Shown here piece by piece: positions 44,941 through 56,064 of a DNA stretch of 64,000 bases. This DNA is from Mycoplasma sp. 1578d (GTDB lineage Bacteria > Bacillota_I > Bacilli_A > Mycoplasmatales > Metamycoplasmataceae). The stretch is taken from the NCBI RefSeq assembly GCF_024582695.1, contig NZ_CP102081.1:186001-250000 (forward strand), read 5' to 3'. Position numbers and translations under genes: made by a program. The notes below the pieces were generated by a model. That model was not told where the DNA came from. It did not search any database and saw only the letters and a program-made list of their open reading frames with translations. Within the stretch, counting starts at the first letter, position 1. The number at the start of each line of letters is the position of its first letter.

Positions 44941-47586
44941 ATGGCTCAAAATAAGAATAAAAACGATGAAGAAATTAAGTTATCTTTAGAAGAAGATAAA
45001 GAATATGAATATGAAGAAAACAATCGAGTTGTTTTTAGAAAAAAGCAAACTAAGTTAATTGAGGAAGAATTCGAAGAAGAAATTCCTCAAGCTAAAGAGC
45101 AATATCAAGTTCAATCACAAATACTTGAAGAACCAACTCTAAGTGTTGCACCCATTTCAATTGATTATGAAATGAACAATTCATTCTTAGAATATGCAAT
45201 GAGCGTTATTGTTTCACGTGCTCTTCCTGATGCACGTGATGGGCTTAAACCAGTGCATCGTAGAATTTTATTTGACATGAGCGAACTTGGAATCACTCCC
45301 TCAAGTCAACACCGGAAAAGTGCTCGTATCGTTGGGGATGTGTTAGGAAAATTCCACCCACATGGTGATTCTTCAGTGTATGAAGCTATGGTTCGGATGG
45401 CACAAGATTTTTCAATGCGTTATCCACTAGTAGATGGTCATGGTAACTTTGGTTCAATTGATGGTGATGAAGCAGCAGCAATGCGTTATACTGAAGCTAG
45501 AATGTCTAAAGTTGCTGCTGAAATGCTTGAAGGAATTAAAAAAGACACTGTTGATTTTGTAGATAATTATGATGCTAGTGAAAAAGAGCCTGAAATTTTA
45601 CCTTCAAGATTCCCTAACTTACTAGTTTCTGGAGCCACCGGAATTGCTGTTGGAATGGCCACAGAAATCCCACCACATAATTTAGGTGAAGCCATTGATG
45701 CCACTATTGCTTATGCTAAAAATAAAAATATTAGCACTAAAGAGTTAATGGAGTATATCAAAGGGCCAGATTTTCCAACAGGAGCTATTATTTTAGGAAC
45801 TAAAGGTATTTATGATGCTTATGAAACTGGAAAAGGAAAAATTCCAGTTCGTTCAAAATGTGAAGTGCAAGAATTTTTAAACGGTAAATCAAAAATTATC
45901 GTTACAGAAATTCCATATGCCATTAAAAAATCAACCATTGTTCAAAAAATTTCTGAATTGCACAAGGACAAAGTCATTGAAGGGATTTCAGATTTACGGG
46001 ACGAATCCAACCGTGAAGGAATTCGGATTGTAATTGATGTTAAAAAAGGAGTTAATCCACATATTTTACTCAATAAGCTATATCAAAAGTCATATTTACA
46101 AACCAATTTCAATGTTAATATGGTTGCTCTAGTTAACGGGGAGCCAAAATTATTAAATCTTAAAGATGCACTTGAAGTTTACTTGCAACACCAAAAAAGA
46201 GTGGTTACTCGTCGTTTACAATTTGATTTAAACAAAGCCCAAGAAAGAGTTCACATTCTTGATGGTTTAAAAATTGCTATTCAAAACATTCGTGAAGTAG
46301 TTGAGATTATTCAATCAAGTAAAACTGATGCTCAAGCTCAAGAACGTTTAGCACAGCGTTATGAATTAAGCGAAAAGCAAACTAAAGCTATTTTGGATAT
46401 GTCACTTAGAAGACTAACCGGTCTTAATTATGAGAAAATGACTCAAGAAATTGATCAATTACGTCAAGAAATAACTTATCTTCAATCAATTTTAGAATCT
46501 GAAGAAAAATTAATTCAACTTATTATTGATGAGTTGAACCAAATCAAAGAGCAATTTAATGATGAGCGGAGAACCAAAATCGATTCTTCGGCTGTTGGTG
46601 TTATTTCGGATGAAGATCTTATCGCCGAAGAACAAATTGTCATTACCAGCAGTGTGAATGGATATGTCAAACGTGTTTCTTTATCTGAATATAATACTCA
46701 AAATCGTGGTGGAGTTGGTTCAATTAGCATGAAAACCTATAATGATGATGATATTAATACCATCATTCACACCAGCACACATACTGATTTATTATTATTT
46801 TCAAATAAAGGAAAAGCGTACAAAATTCGTGCTCACCAAATTCCTCAAGGATCAAAACAATCTAAAGGGATTCCATTTATTAACATCATTCAAAACTTAG
46901 ATGTCCAAAATGGAGAAAAAATCATTTCAATGCTTGATGTGCCGGATTATAGCGAAAACACTTATTTAACAACCGTGACCAAAAAAGGAATCATCAAGAA
47001 AAGCCCGCTTATTTCATTTAATAATGTGCGGAGAAATGGACTTAATGCCTTTAAGCTTAATGAGGGAGATGAATTAGTTCGGGCATTTATTGCTTCAAAT
47101 GATGATTACATTTTAATTGCTAATAATCAAAAAAGCATTGTAGTGTTCCGTGCTGATTCACTGCGTTCACTTGGTCGGGTTGCAATTGGTGTTAAAGCAA
47201 TTCATCTCCAAGAAGATCAACACGTTATTTCAGCTTCATCAAGCTCAGATGGAGAGTACATTCTTTCACTCGGAAGTCAAGGATACGGTAAATTAACTAA
47301 GAGCGATGAATTTAGAATTACTAATCGTGGAGCTAAAGGAGTTGCTGGAATTAACTCAGATAAAGCTGGTCATTTAGTCTTTGCTCGTTTTGTTTCACTA
47401 CAAGATGAGTTGATTATTATCACTACTAGCGGAAACACTATTCGAATTAAAATTAATCAAATTTCACTCACTTCACGTAATACCAAAGGGGTAAAAATAA
47501 TTAACCTTAAAGAAGGTGATGAAATAGTTGCTGTTGATGTCATTAAATCAGAAGAATCAGAGCAAACACAAACTGAAAAAGAATAA
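44941..47586 (+). CDS. gyrA: DNA gyrase subunit A
   Basis: 881 residues from ATG 44941 with AAAGGACT site. An acidic, non-conserved leader of about 70 residues comes before [34 protein letters not shown]. The quinolone region [19 protein letters not shown] has Ser144 and Glu148 at the E. coli 83 and 87 positions, the wild-type form for mycoplasmas. Catalytic Tyr is in RYTEARMS (about 183). The GyrA-box is the altered QNRGGVG where E. coli has QRRGGKG. C-terminal beta-pinwheel present. Makes negative supercoils with GyrB. Single gene between two terminators. Confidence 0.95.
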   Translation: MAQNKNKNDEEIKLSLEEDKEYEYEENNRVVFRKKQTKLIEEEFEEEIPQAKEQYQVQSQILEEPTLSVAPISIDYEMNNSFLEYAMSVIVSRALPDARDGLKPVHRRILFDMSELGITPSSQHRKSARIVGDVLGKFHPHGDSSVYEAMVRMAQDFSMRYPLVDGHGNFGSIDGDEAAAMRYTEARMSKVAAEMLEGIKKDTVDFVDNYDASEKEPEILPSRFPNLLVSGATGIAVGMATEIPPHNLGEAIDATIAYAKNKNISTKELMEYIKGPDFPTGAIILGTKGIYDAYETGKGKIPVRSKCEVQEFLNGKSKIIVTEIPYAIKKSTIVQKISELHKDKVIEGISDLRDESNREGIRIVIDVKKGVNPHILLNKLYQKSYLQTNFNVNMVALVNGEPKLLNLKDALEVYLQHQKRVVTRRLQFDLNKAQERVHILDGLKIAIQNIREVVEIIQSSKTDAQAQERLAQRYELSEKQTKAILDMSLRRLTGLNYEKMTQEIDQLRQEITYLQSILESEEKLIQLIIDELNQIKEQFNDERRTKIDSSAVGVISDEDLIAEEQIVITSSVNGYVKRVSLSEYNTQNRGGVGSISMKTYNDDDINTIIHTSTHTDLLLFSNKGKAYKIRAHQIPQGSKQSKGIPFINIIQNLDVQNGEKIISMLDVPDYSENTYLTTVTKKGIIKKSPLISFNNVRRNGLNAFKLNEGDELVRAFIASNDDYILIANNQKSIVVFRADSLRSLGRVAIGVKAIHLQEDQHVISASSSSDGEYILSLGSQGYGKLTKSDEFRITNRGAKGVAGINSDKAGHLVFARFVSLQDELIIITTSGNTIRIKINQISLTSRNTKGVKIINLKEGDEIVAVDVIKSEESEQTQTEKE

Positions 47587-47600
47587 TATAACAAAAGCAG

Positions 47601-47630
47601 AAAAGCAGAACAAATGTTCTGCTTTTATTT
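47601..47630. terminator. bidirectional terminator between gyrA and res2
   Basis: AAAAGCAGAACA/TGTTCTGCTTTT perfect 12-bp stem with T-rich tails on both strands; the res2 stop begins at its edge. Confidence 0.85.
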
Positions 47631-50032
47631 TATTTAGGATCAATAATTAAATCAATCACATAATTTAATTGAGTTGGTTCTGGTTCTGTCATTAGCTTTT
47701 TTAAGAATTGGTTTAATTTATTGATCGAACTATAACCTTCAATATATGCATAATTTGTATTTTCTTTGGGTTTATAAATAAGCATAGTTAATGATTTAAC
47801 TTTCTTATCTTGTTCTTTTTCCTTGAATTTATGGACATATTTTTCATAAGCACTTAATAATTGGTTTGTTTTTTGTGGATCAATATCTTTTTCAGATTTA
47901 ACCTCTACAAAAAGCATATGATTTTCCTTAACTATTAATAATAAGTCTGGATAGCTTTTTTTAACATTTATATCATCATTATTTTCTAAATAACCATATG
48001 AAAATCCATTATAAACCTTATTTCTGGTTCATAAGGTAATCAATTCACGGAGTGTTCGATTATTTTCTAAAGTTTCTTTTAAAACTCTCATAAACTCTTT
48101 TTCTGGCTCAGAGTCTAATTTTAATTGATCGTTTTCATTAATCATATAAGGAAATCTTTGCTTTGTCTTTTCTGTTCCTTTTCCAAAAATGAATAGTTTT
48201 TCATCTGTCTCTAAGTTGAATTTTTGTTCAAAAGTTTCCGATATTTCAGCTCAATCAAGAACAAAAGAGTTTGAATCAGTTTGAGAAATTACTTTCTTTG
48301 CAATTTTCTTATATTCACCAATGATTAAAGGAAGGAATTCTTTATAGACTATATATTCAAACAATTCTAAGGTAAAATGTGCTTTTTGTATTTTAGGAGC
48401 AAACTGATTGTATAAATTTTTAAGACATTCTTTTTCAATTTCACTAAAATATTTTTTATTAATCACTCTTTGTTTGTTAATAAAAAGTCTTAGATCAATT
48501 TTATTATAAAGGTGAGAAGTAATATAAATTTTATTTTCGTTAGCACTGTTTTTGTAATTGCGCGATTCGCCAATTAAAAAACCATTTCTTCGGTATTCTT
48601 CTTCATATTTTTCAAGATAAATTTTAGTTTCGTTAAATTTAATAATATTACTTACTTTTTGTAAATATTTTTCTTTATCAAAAGCCTTAGTTAAGACTTG
48701 TACTTCAATTTTTCCGTATGGAATTTTATAATTTAATTTTTTAATATCGTCTCTAATTTTTCAAATTGCTAATTCATCAATGTTTGTTTTTGAATAATTT
48801 GAATAGAGAAAATATTTATTAGCAATATGTTCATCATGTAGCTTAGTTTTAGGAATTGGATTGCGCTTAATTCTTCCAATGGTTTGAATGTTTAAAATAT
48901 CTGATGAAACCTTTCTAAGTTGAACAAGCATACAAGCACGAGGAATATCCCACCCAGTTGCTGGACCGACCTTAAAGAAGATAACATCTATTGCTGAGCT
49001 ATTTGCTGATAAATTTTTTAAATCTATTTTTTCATGAATACTAGATGAAGTTTTGGAATAATCAAAATAAGTTGCTCAACTTAACCCAAATTCTTCAACT
49101 ATTCTTTTGTATTTTTCAACATTCTGTTCAAGCTCTAAATCCTCTTTTTTATCCTTTCCGTTACTTTTACTTCTGATTTGTATTAGCATAGCCGGATTTA
49201 TTCCTAAGAGCTCTTTGTATTTTTTAGTGTTGCCATATTCCTTTTTAATTTCTTTAAATTGTTGACAAGCAGCTTTTAAAATATCAACATCATCCAAAGT
49301 ATATCCGCCTCCAATTTTTTCGTTGAATAAAGCCTGCTTTTTTAAAAGTTGCATTTCTTTATCGTTATATAAACTTAACTCAGTTATTTCAACTACTTTA
49401 TCAGTTTTTATCGGAGTTGCGGTCATGTGAATTGAGAAAAAAGCGGCATTGTTAACTAGGTTTTCAAAATTTGCTAAATCTTGATCTTTATTGTTTCTTT
49501 CATCAGCACCAATGTGGGCTTCATCACGGATGTATATTAGTTTAATATTATCGTCATTTTTAATCGAATCAATCATCCTATTAATTACATCTTCTTGGTA
49601 AAAAATAGTTCCTTTCCCAAAGGAAGATTTACCAACAATCATCACATCATATTTTTCATATAATATGTTGTTGCTTCGGTCTTTTTTAGCTTTGTTATTT
49701 TGATTTGAAGGAGATTCAATATGTTGAATTTTCATATTGTTATTTCAAAGTGATGATTTATATTCGTTAAGTTTATAGGCAAACTGCTTAGGTAATTCAG
49801 CTGATGAAATAGTTGCAATTAGAAATAACAATTTTTCACCTGTGTCCTTATGAGCTTCAATCATTTGATCAATGACATTTGCAATCATAAATGTTTTCCC
49901 ACTTCCAGTTGGGGCTTTAAAACTTATTTTTTTATATTCTTCGTCTTCATATTGTTCATCAAGACGCTTTTGTCAAAAATTAAAAATTTTATCAACAGCT
50001 TCCTTTTGAACTTCTGATAATTCTAACTTCAT
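47630..50032 (-). CDS. Type III restriction enzyme Res subunit (res2)
   Basis: 800 residues from ATG 50032, uninterrupted when TGA is Trp. Motifs of the superfamily 2 helicase: APTGSGKTFMIA (motif I), IRDEAHIG (II), FSIHMTATP (III) and TIGRIKRNP (VI). The C-terminal nuclease is YPDLLLIVKENHMLFVEVKSEKDID, a D...E.K site. Res translocates or switches on DNA after Mod binds its site, and cuts between two head-to-head unmethylated sites. It starts 4 bases after the mod3 stop and should be translated with it. Intact, unlike mod3. Confidence 0.93.
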
Positions 50033-50036
50033 TTTC

Positions 50037-51727
50037 TTATTCTCCTAATGCTTTTAGTGATCTTAATTTAGATAGGATTTTATTGGTAGAAACGTTAACA
50101 TTCAATATACCAAAATCATTAAGCATTTGATTAACTTCATCAATCAAACTATCTAGATCTTGATCATTATCTATTTTCAGATTTTTATATTTAATTCGAT
50201 AAACATCTAAATTCGAATTAAATACTTCATTTTTCTTATTTTTTATTCAAGGAAAATTTTCATTATTTGTTCCTTTACCTTTGTTTATTCGGTAAAGTCT
50301 TTCGTAGGTAATTTTTTCTCCAATTTTATTTTCATTATTAGTCACTAGTGTATAAGTTCTTGAGCCACCATCTTTTTTATTCAATGCTAAAACAGCATGT
50401 CCTGTTGTTCCTGATCCAGCATAAAAATCCAATATTCTTGATGTTTCCAGAGAAAATATGTTTATTAAATATTCAAGTAGTTTTAGTGATTTAGGGTATT
50501 GAAAAAGTCTATTATTTAAAATACTAGTAAGAACTACGGTTCCGTCTTGTGCACTTCCTGTTTTATTTTTGTCAATCAAAAATGTTTTTAAATATTCTAT
50601 ATTAAATAACTTTATGAAGTCTAAATCCCAATTTCCATCCAGACTACTATCAACTCTTTCATCATATATAATCGAAACAGGAGATATCCCCTCTTTAACT
50701 TCAGAAAGAAACCTTTTTAATCTTAAAGTGGTTTGGCCAACTAATATTCTGTTATCAGCTATTAAATCCATCATTTTATTTTTTGTATGAAGTCAGCTTT
50801 TGTCTTTACCCGGTGTATAAGTTTTGCCATTAACAACAATTTCATAATCTGTACTTTTTCTGTATGTTGGTGATGTAACTTGACAATCTACTCACGGCCC
50901 TCTTGGGTCGTTGTCTTTATTTTGGTACTGAGCTAATTGATTTTCGGTTCTTTCTGTTAATTTAATATTAATATTTTGGATATCTCTAGCATAAGCAACG
51001 ATATATTCGTGATTGATTGTAATTGATTTTTTATCGTTTTTAGGTGCCTTGCTTTTGGCAAATATAAAATTAGCAATGAAATTTTCCTCACCAAATATTT
51101 CGTCCATTAAAACTTTTAAATAAGCGTGTTCATTATCGTCTATTGATACTAAAATAACACCCTGCTCAGTGAGTAAATTTTTAGCTAATTCAAGTCGTTC
51201 ACTCATCATATTTAATCAACCATTTCGGCTGAATTTATCACGGTAAACAAATTTTTTAGCCTTGAATTTTTCATTATGATCTGCAACTCTGTTTCCTTCT
51301 TTTGCAGAACTTTCAGTATTATACGGAGGATCGATATAAATTACATCATAACCGAAGTTATTCTCTCTCTCTCTCTCTCTGCTTCTATAAAAATTAGATT
51401 TTTAAGAGCGTCATAATTTTCACCAATAATTAAAGTATTTTTATTTTGATTTTTATTATTTTCAAAAGAAAGTTTTTTGTCTTTTTTTAAATAAGACACT
51501 GTATCTACCTTAGTTGTTGGTGCTGCATCAAAAGTAAACCCGATTTTGACTCTTTGGATCAATAATTGATATACTTGTTGAATTAAAAATTCATTTGCAT
51601 TTTCTTGTTGAGAAATTGCTAATAAAATTTCCTTAATTAATTCTTTTTGATCATCATTTAAATTACTCTTGGCAATTTCGTTTATTTTGCCTTGGTAATG
51701 TTTTAATAATTCTTGTAAATTATTCAT
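50037..51727 (-). CDS. Type III DNA methyltransferase Mod (mod3), frame OFF at (AG)9
   Basis: ATG 51727 to TAA 50037; 1691 bases, not a multiple of three. The N-terminal part (MNNLQELLKHYQGKINEI ... NTLIIGENYDALKNLIFIEAE) ends in the repeat, after which the ATG frame meets a stop (ITSVMM*). The other frame goes on with YDVIYIDPPYNTE (catalytic DPPY), then the target-recognition region (DNDPRGPWVDCQV...), LDFYAGSGTTGHAV (SAM site) and the tail SKLRSLKALGE. Eight or eleven AG units would restore a protein of about 562 residues. DPPY before the SAM motif is the beta-class N6-adenine order. Partner of res2. Confidence 0.88.
51363..51380. repeat. (CT)9 / coding-strand (AG)9 tract in mod3
   Basis: Nine uninterrupted CT units on the plus strand, directly before the codons for NNFGYDVIYIDPPY. 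In-frame joining requires n = 2 mod 3, so nine is OFF. Confidence 0.9.
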
Positions 51728-51753
51728 TAGTCCTCCATAAATATAACATTTAA

Positions 51754-51759
51754 ATTATA
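51754..51759 (-). promoter_or_regulatory. mod3 promoter (-10)
   Basis: TATAAT on the minus strand inside AAATAAGTATAATTT-type sequence, next to the mod2 stop and followed by TATGGAGGACTAATG. The same module precedes mod1 and mod2. Confidence 0.65.
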
Positions 51760-51760
51760 C

Positions 51761-53540
51761 TTATTTCGAATCTAAATCTTTATCATTCTCTAAAGCCCTT
51801 AGCGATCTTAATTTAGATAAGATTTTAGTTATATCAATTGTATCTGTTGGTATATTAAAATCAATAAGCATTTGTTTGACATCATTTAATAACTTATCGA
51901 GGTCTTCTTTCTTGTTTATGGCCATGTTTTTATATTTAATTTGATAAACATTTAAATTTGATTTGTATGGATTATTTTCCTCAGCTCAATCTATTTTTCT
52001 TTTTTTCTTAGAATCAGTTCCGTAATTTATTCTATAAAGTCGCTCATGAGTTACATTTGTACCGATTTTATTTTCATTATTAGTCACTAGTGTATAAGTT
52101 CTTGAGCCACCATCTTTTTTATTCAAATCTAAAACAGCGTGTCCAGTTGTTCCTGATCCAGCATAAAAATCGAGAACTTTAGCATTATTTTTAGTATGTA
52201 AATTTATTAAATACGAAATTAAATCTACAGGTTTAGGATTAGAAAAAACTGATTTGGCATTATTTGGGAAAATAGATCTTAATAATATAGTCCCTTTTGA
52301 ATTGGAAGTGAAACTAATCATATCTCTAGGTTTTACAAGTTTATGAGGTTCTTCTTGAGCCAAAACAAAATCTTTTTTGTATATTTTTCACCCATTGTTT
52401 GTTTTTTTAAATTTTATTAACTCATTTTCTATTAACTCTTGAAGTTTTTTATCAGCAACTTTTCATCTTCCAAGTTTTCCTCGATATAATCTAGCGATTA
52501 TCGGGACAAAACCTTTATCAATTAATTCTTGATTAAAACTATAGATTTCTTGAGTTGAATTTTCATTTAAGTTTTCTTTATCATAGTCATGTCTAATTAC
52601 AGCTTTTTCTGTTTTTTCATTGTAATAAACTACATAACCTAAATTTGGGCGATCAGTTAAAAAAGATTCATCCCCACCCTTTTCCAACTGGCTTCCATCT
52701 TTTTCGTATCGATTGTATTTAGCGTTATATTTTCAATCGAGTATATCAATTGGCTTTTTAAGCAAATTTACTTCAAATGCATTTTTGTTTTTGGCATAAA
52801 AAAGAATGAATTCAGTAGTTTCAGCAATATGTTTTTTATCATTAGAACCGCTAGGTTTTTTAATGAAAAATAAGTTACTAATGAAATTTTCTTCACCAAA
52901 TATTTCATCCATTAAAATTTTTAAATAGGCGTGTTCATTATCATCGATCGAGACAAAAATAATTCCTTCTTCATTAAGGAGCTCGTGAGCTAATTCTAAA
53001 CGGTCTTTTAACATATTTAATCAACCGTTTCGGCTAAATTTATCACGATAGATAAATTTTTTTGCCTCAACAAATTCATTATGATCTGCAACTCTGTTTC
53101 CTTCTTTTGCAGAACTTTCAGTATTATACGGAGGATCAATATAAATTACATCATAACCAAAGTTACTCTCTCTCTCTCTCTCTCTCTCTCTCTGCTTCTA
53201 TAAAAATTAGGTTTTTGAGAGCGTCATAATTTTCACCAATAATTAAGCTGTGAGTATTTTTTTCTTTATCTATATTAAAAGATAGCTTTTTATCTTTTTG
53301 TAGGTATGCGATTGTATCCACCTTAGTTGTTGGAGCAACATCAAAAGTAAAACCAATTTTAATTCTTTGAATCAGTAATTGAAATAATTGTTGAATTAAA
53401 TATTCACTTACATTTTCTTTTTGTGAAATTATTGACAAAATTTCTTTAATTAATTCTTTTTGATCTTGATTTAAATTGCTTTTCGCAATTTCATCAACTT
53501 GTTTTTGGTATGTTTTTACCAAATCTTGTAAATTATTCAT
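51761..53540 (-). CDS. orphan Type III Mod (mod2), frame OFF at (AG)14
   Basis: ATG 53540 to TAA 51761; 1780 bases, off by one frame. The N-terminal part (MNNLQDLVKTYQKQVDEIA ... LKNLIFIEAERERE) runs into TAA directly after the repeat. The downstream frame has YDVIYIDPPYNTE, then a recognition region unlike that of mod1 and mod3 (KKPSGSNDKKHIAETTEFILFY, GGDESFLTDRPNLGYVVY), then LDFYAGSGTTGHAV and LSKLRSLRALEN. Twelve or fifteen AG units would give an intact protein of about 592 residues. No res follows; mod3 starts 33 bases later. It could use res2 or be a methylation-only allele. Confidence 0.88.
53166..53193. repeat. (CT)14 / coding-strand (AG)14 tract in mod2
   Basis: Fourteen CT units. 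In-frame joining to SNFGYDVIYIDPPY needs n divisible by 3; at 14 the ATG frame reads GAG TAA and stops. Confidence 0.92.
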
Positions 53541-53568
53541 TAATCCTCCATAAAAATTAATTATAAAA

Positions 53569-53574
53569 ATTATA
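53569..53574 (-). promoter_or_regulatory. mod2 promoter (-10)
   Basis: TATAAT in AAATAAGTATAATTT, then TTTTTATGGAGGATTAATG; copy of the module before mod1. Confidence 0.65.
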
Positions 53575-53618
53575 CTTATTTAATTGTGCTGATAATCATT
53601 TTTAATACACTATTTAAC

Positions 53619-53651
53619 AAAAAAGAAAAAATAGCTTTTGCAGCTATTTTT
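53619..53651 (-). terminator. terminator after res1
   Basis: Minus strand: AAAAATAGCT gcaaa AGCTATTTTT followed by a T-run. It overlaps the res1 stop and separates res1 from mod2. Confidence 0.75.
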
Positions 53652-56061
53652 CATTCTTTTGATTAAGAATAACTTCAACAATTCTTCTTAAAGTAGTACT
53701 TTCACTTTCAGGAGTTTTTAAAAAATTAGCTAATGTTTCAATTGAACTATAACCTTTTACTTGAATAAATGATTTGGTAATTGGATAACAAACTAACATT
53801 GTTAGCGATTGATTTAAATTATATTCAGGGAACAAATTCATTTTTTCTTGTTTAATAAAACTTTGAACATATTTTTTATAAGCATTTAATAAATAATCGG
53901 TTTTTTGCTCATCAATGTCATTTTGATATGCTTTAATTTCAATAATTACAATATGAACTTGATTAATAATAAGATATAAATCGGGAAAACTTTGTTTTAG
54001 TTGCACGATATTATCATGTTGATTTTTAGCAAGATATTCATAACTTACGCCAATTGACGAATCGTTTCGATTTCATAAAGTCAAATTTTTTCCAGGATTA
54101 TTTTTAAAATTTAATCAGCTTTTTAAATGTTCTAAAAACATTTTTTCACTAGCAGAATCCAGCAATAAGTTTTTATGTTTTTTAGGATCATAAGCAAATT
54201 TTAATTCCATATTACCTTTAATAGGATATTTATTTTGATTTTCTGCTTTATAAATTTGCACAAAATTTTCCGGAATTTCTTTAATATCAATTGAGTATTG
54301 ACCCTCAATATTTGTGTTTTTATGATAATGTTTAGCCTTTTCAATGATTAAGTTAAGTAATTTTTTATAAACAATATATTCAAAAAGGTCCTGTGAAAAA
54401 TATTCTTCATTAATTATCGAGGATATTTGAGCAAAACGCTTGTAAAGATAATTTTCTCCTAGTGGCACAAAATATTTTTTATTAATCTCTCTAAGTTCAT
54501 TAACAAACAGCCTTAGTTCAATTTTGTTATAAATTTTTGAATCAATATATGGAACTCGCTCGGTTTTAGATTTTATAAAAACACCCTCTCGCCCAATTAA
54601 AAATTGATTGCTTTCGTAATATTGATCTAATTCTGCCAATGCTGTTTTAATCTTTTTAATGCTGATAATTTCATTCAAATATTTTTCATAATTAACCTTA
54701 TCAAAGTTACTGATAACTTTTTTTGTTTCAACTCTTCCGGTAAATATTTTGTATTGATATTTCTTGACTTCTTCTTTGAGTTTTCAATAAAAAATACTTT
54801 GGTTAATTTTGCTATCAACATTTGAATAAATAAAATAATCATTACCAATACTATTAATAGGTAATTGGCCATTAGGATTTGGATTACGTTTAATTCTTCC
54901 AATGGTTTGGGTATTAAGAGTGCTCGAAAAAATTTTTCTCAACTGAACAAGCATGCAAGCACGTGGAATATCTCATCCAGTTGCAGGACCAACTTTAAAT
55001 AAAATTACATCAATACTTGAATTATTTGCTGATAAGTTTTTTAAAGTTATTTCTTCTCTGCTCTTGGTTGAGTATTTGGAATCGCTAAAGTATGTTGCTC
55101 ATTGTAAACCTTCGCTTTCGATAATTTGAATATATTTATTAATATTTTGTTGTAATTCTTCATCTATTTCTGAATCTGAATCATTCTTTTTATTTCTAAT
55201 TTGAATCAGCATAGCCGGATTAATACCGACTAATTTTTCTTCTTTTTTAGATCCGTATTGCTTTTTAATTTCTTTAAATTTTTGACAAGCTTTTCTTAAT
55301 AGTTTTTCATCATCAACGTCATCAGAAGTATCTAAGTTAACATTAAAATGAAGACGTCTTTTTAATAATTGCAAACTATCATCTCTTAATAAAGCTTCTT
55401 CAGTAATTTCGACTAAATTTTCGTCATCTTGTGGAGTCGCAGTCATTTGGATTGAAAAAGAAGCAATTGAATTAACTGAATCTTCAAAATTCTTGCTAAT
55501 TTCTTCATCATTTGTTATTTTCTTTTTCTTAGCGCTTCTTTTCTTTATTGTTCCAATATGGGCCTCATCACGAATATAAATTAATTCAACTTCATCATCA
55601 TTTTTAATCGAATTTAACATACCGTCTAAAATCCCATAATCTGTGAAGATTCTGCCTTCTCCAAAAGAAGATTTTCCAACAATCATCACATCACAATTTT
55701 TGTAGGTTAAATTAAAATTATAATCTTTGTTACTTTTAGTCTCCGATTTTGAAGGCGATTGAATATTTACAATACTTAAATTATCATTAACTAAACCGAT
55801 TTTATATTCTTCAAGTTTATTAGCAAATTGTAAAGGCAGTTCAGCTGAAGAAAGAGTTGCAATTAAGAAGAAAATTTTTTTATCATTATGATTGTTGATT
55901 AAAATTTTATCTATTAATTTAGCAATCATAAAGGTTTTACCGCTTCCTGTTGGAGCTTTAAAAATTACTTTTCTATTTTTAGGATCTTGATGTCTGTTTT
56001 TTCAAAAATGATAGATTTGATCTACTGCTTCACGCTGGACTTTCGATAGAATAAAGCTCAT
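53644..56061 (-). CDS. Type III restriction enzyme Res subunit (res1)
   Basis: 805 residues from ATG 56061, intact with TGA as Trp. Helicase motifs: APTGSGKTFMIAKL (36-49), IYIRDEAHIG, FSIQMTATP, TIGRIKRNPNP; nuclease site FPDLYLIINQVHIVIIEIKAYQND. The gene is a paralog of res2 over its whole length (similar start ..VQREAVDQIYHFW and the shared VGKSSFG, GPATGWDIPRACMLVQLRK blocks) but clearly diverged. It begins 3 bases after the mod1 stop. Without an in-frame mod1 partner it should be inactive, because Res needs Mod to find DNA sites. Confidence 0.93.
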
Positions 56062-56064
56062 TTT

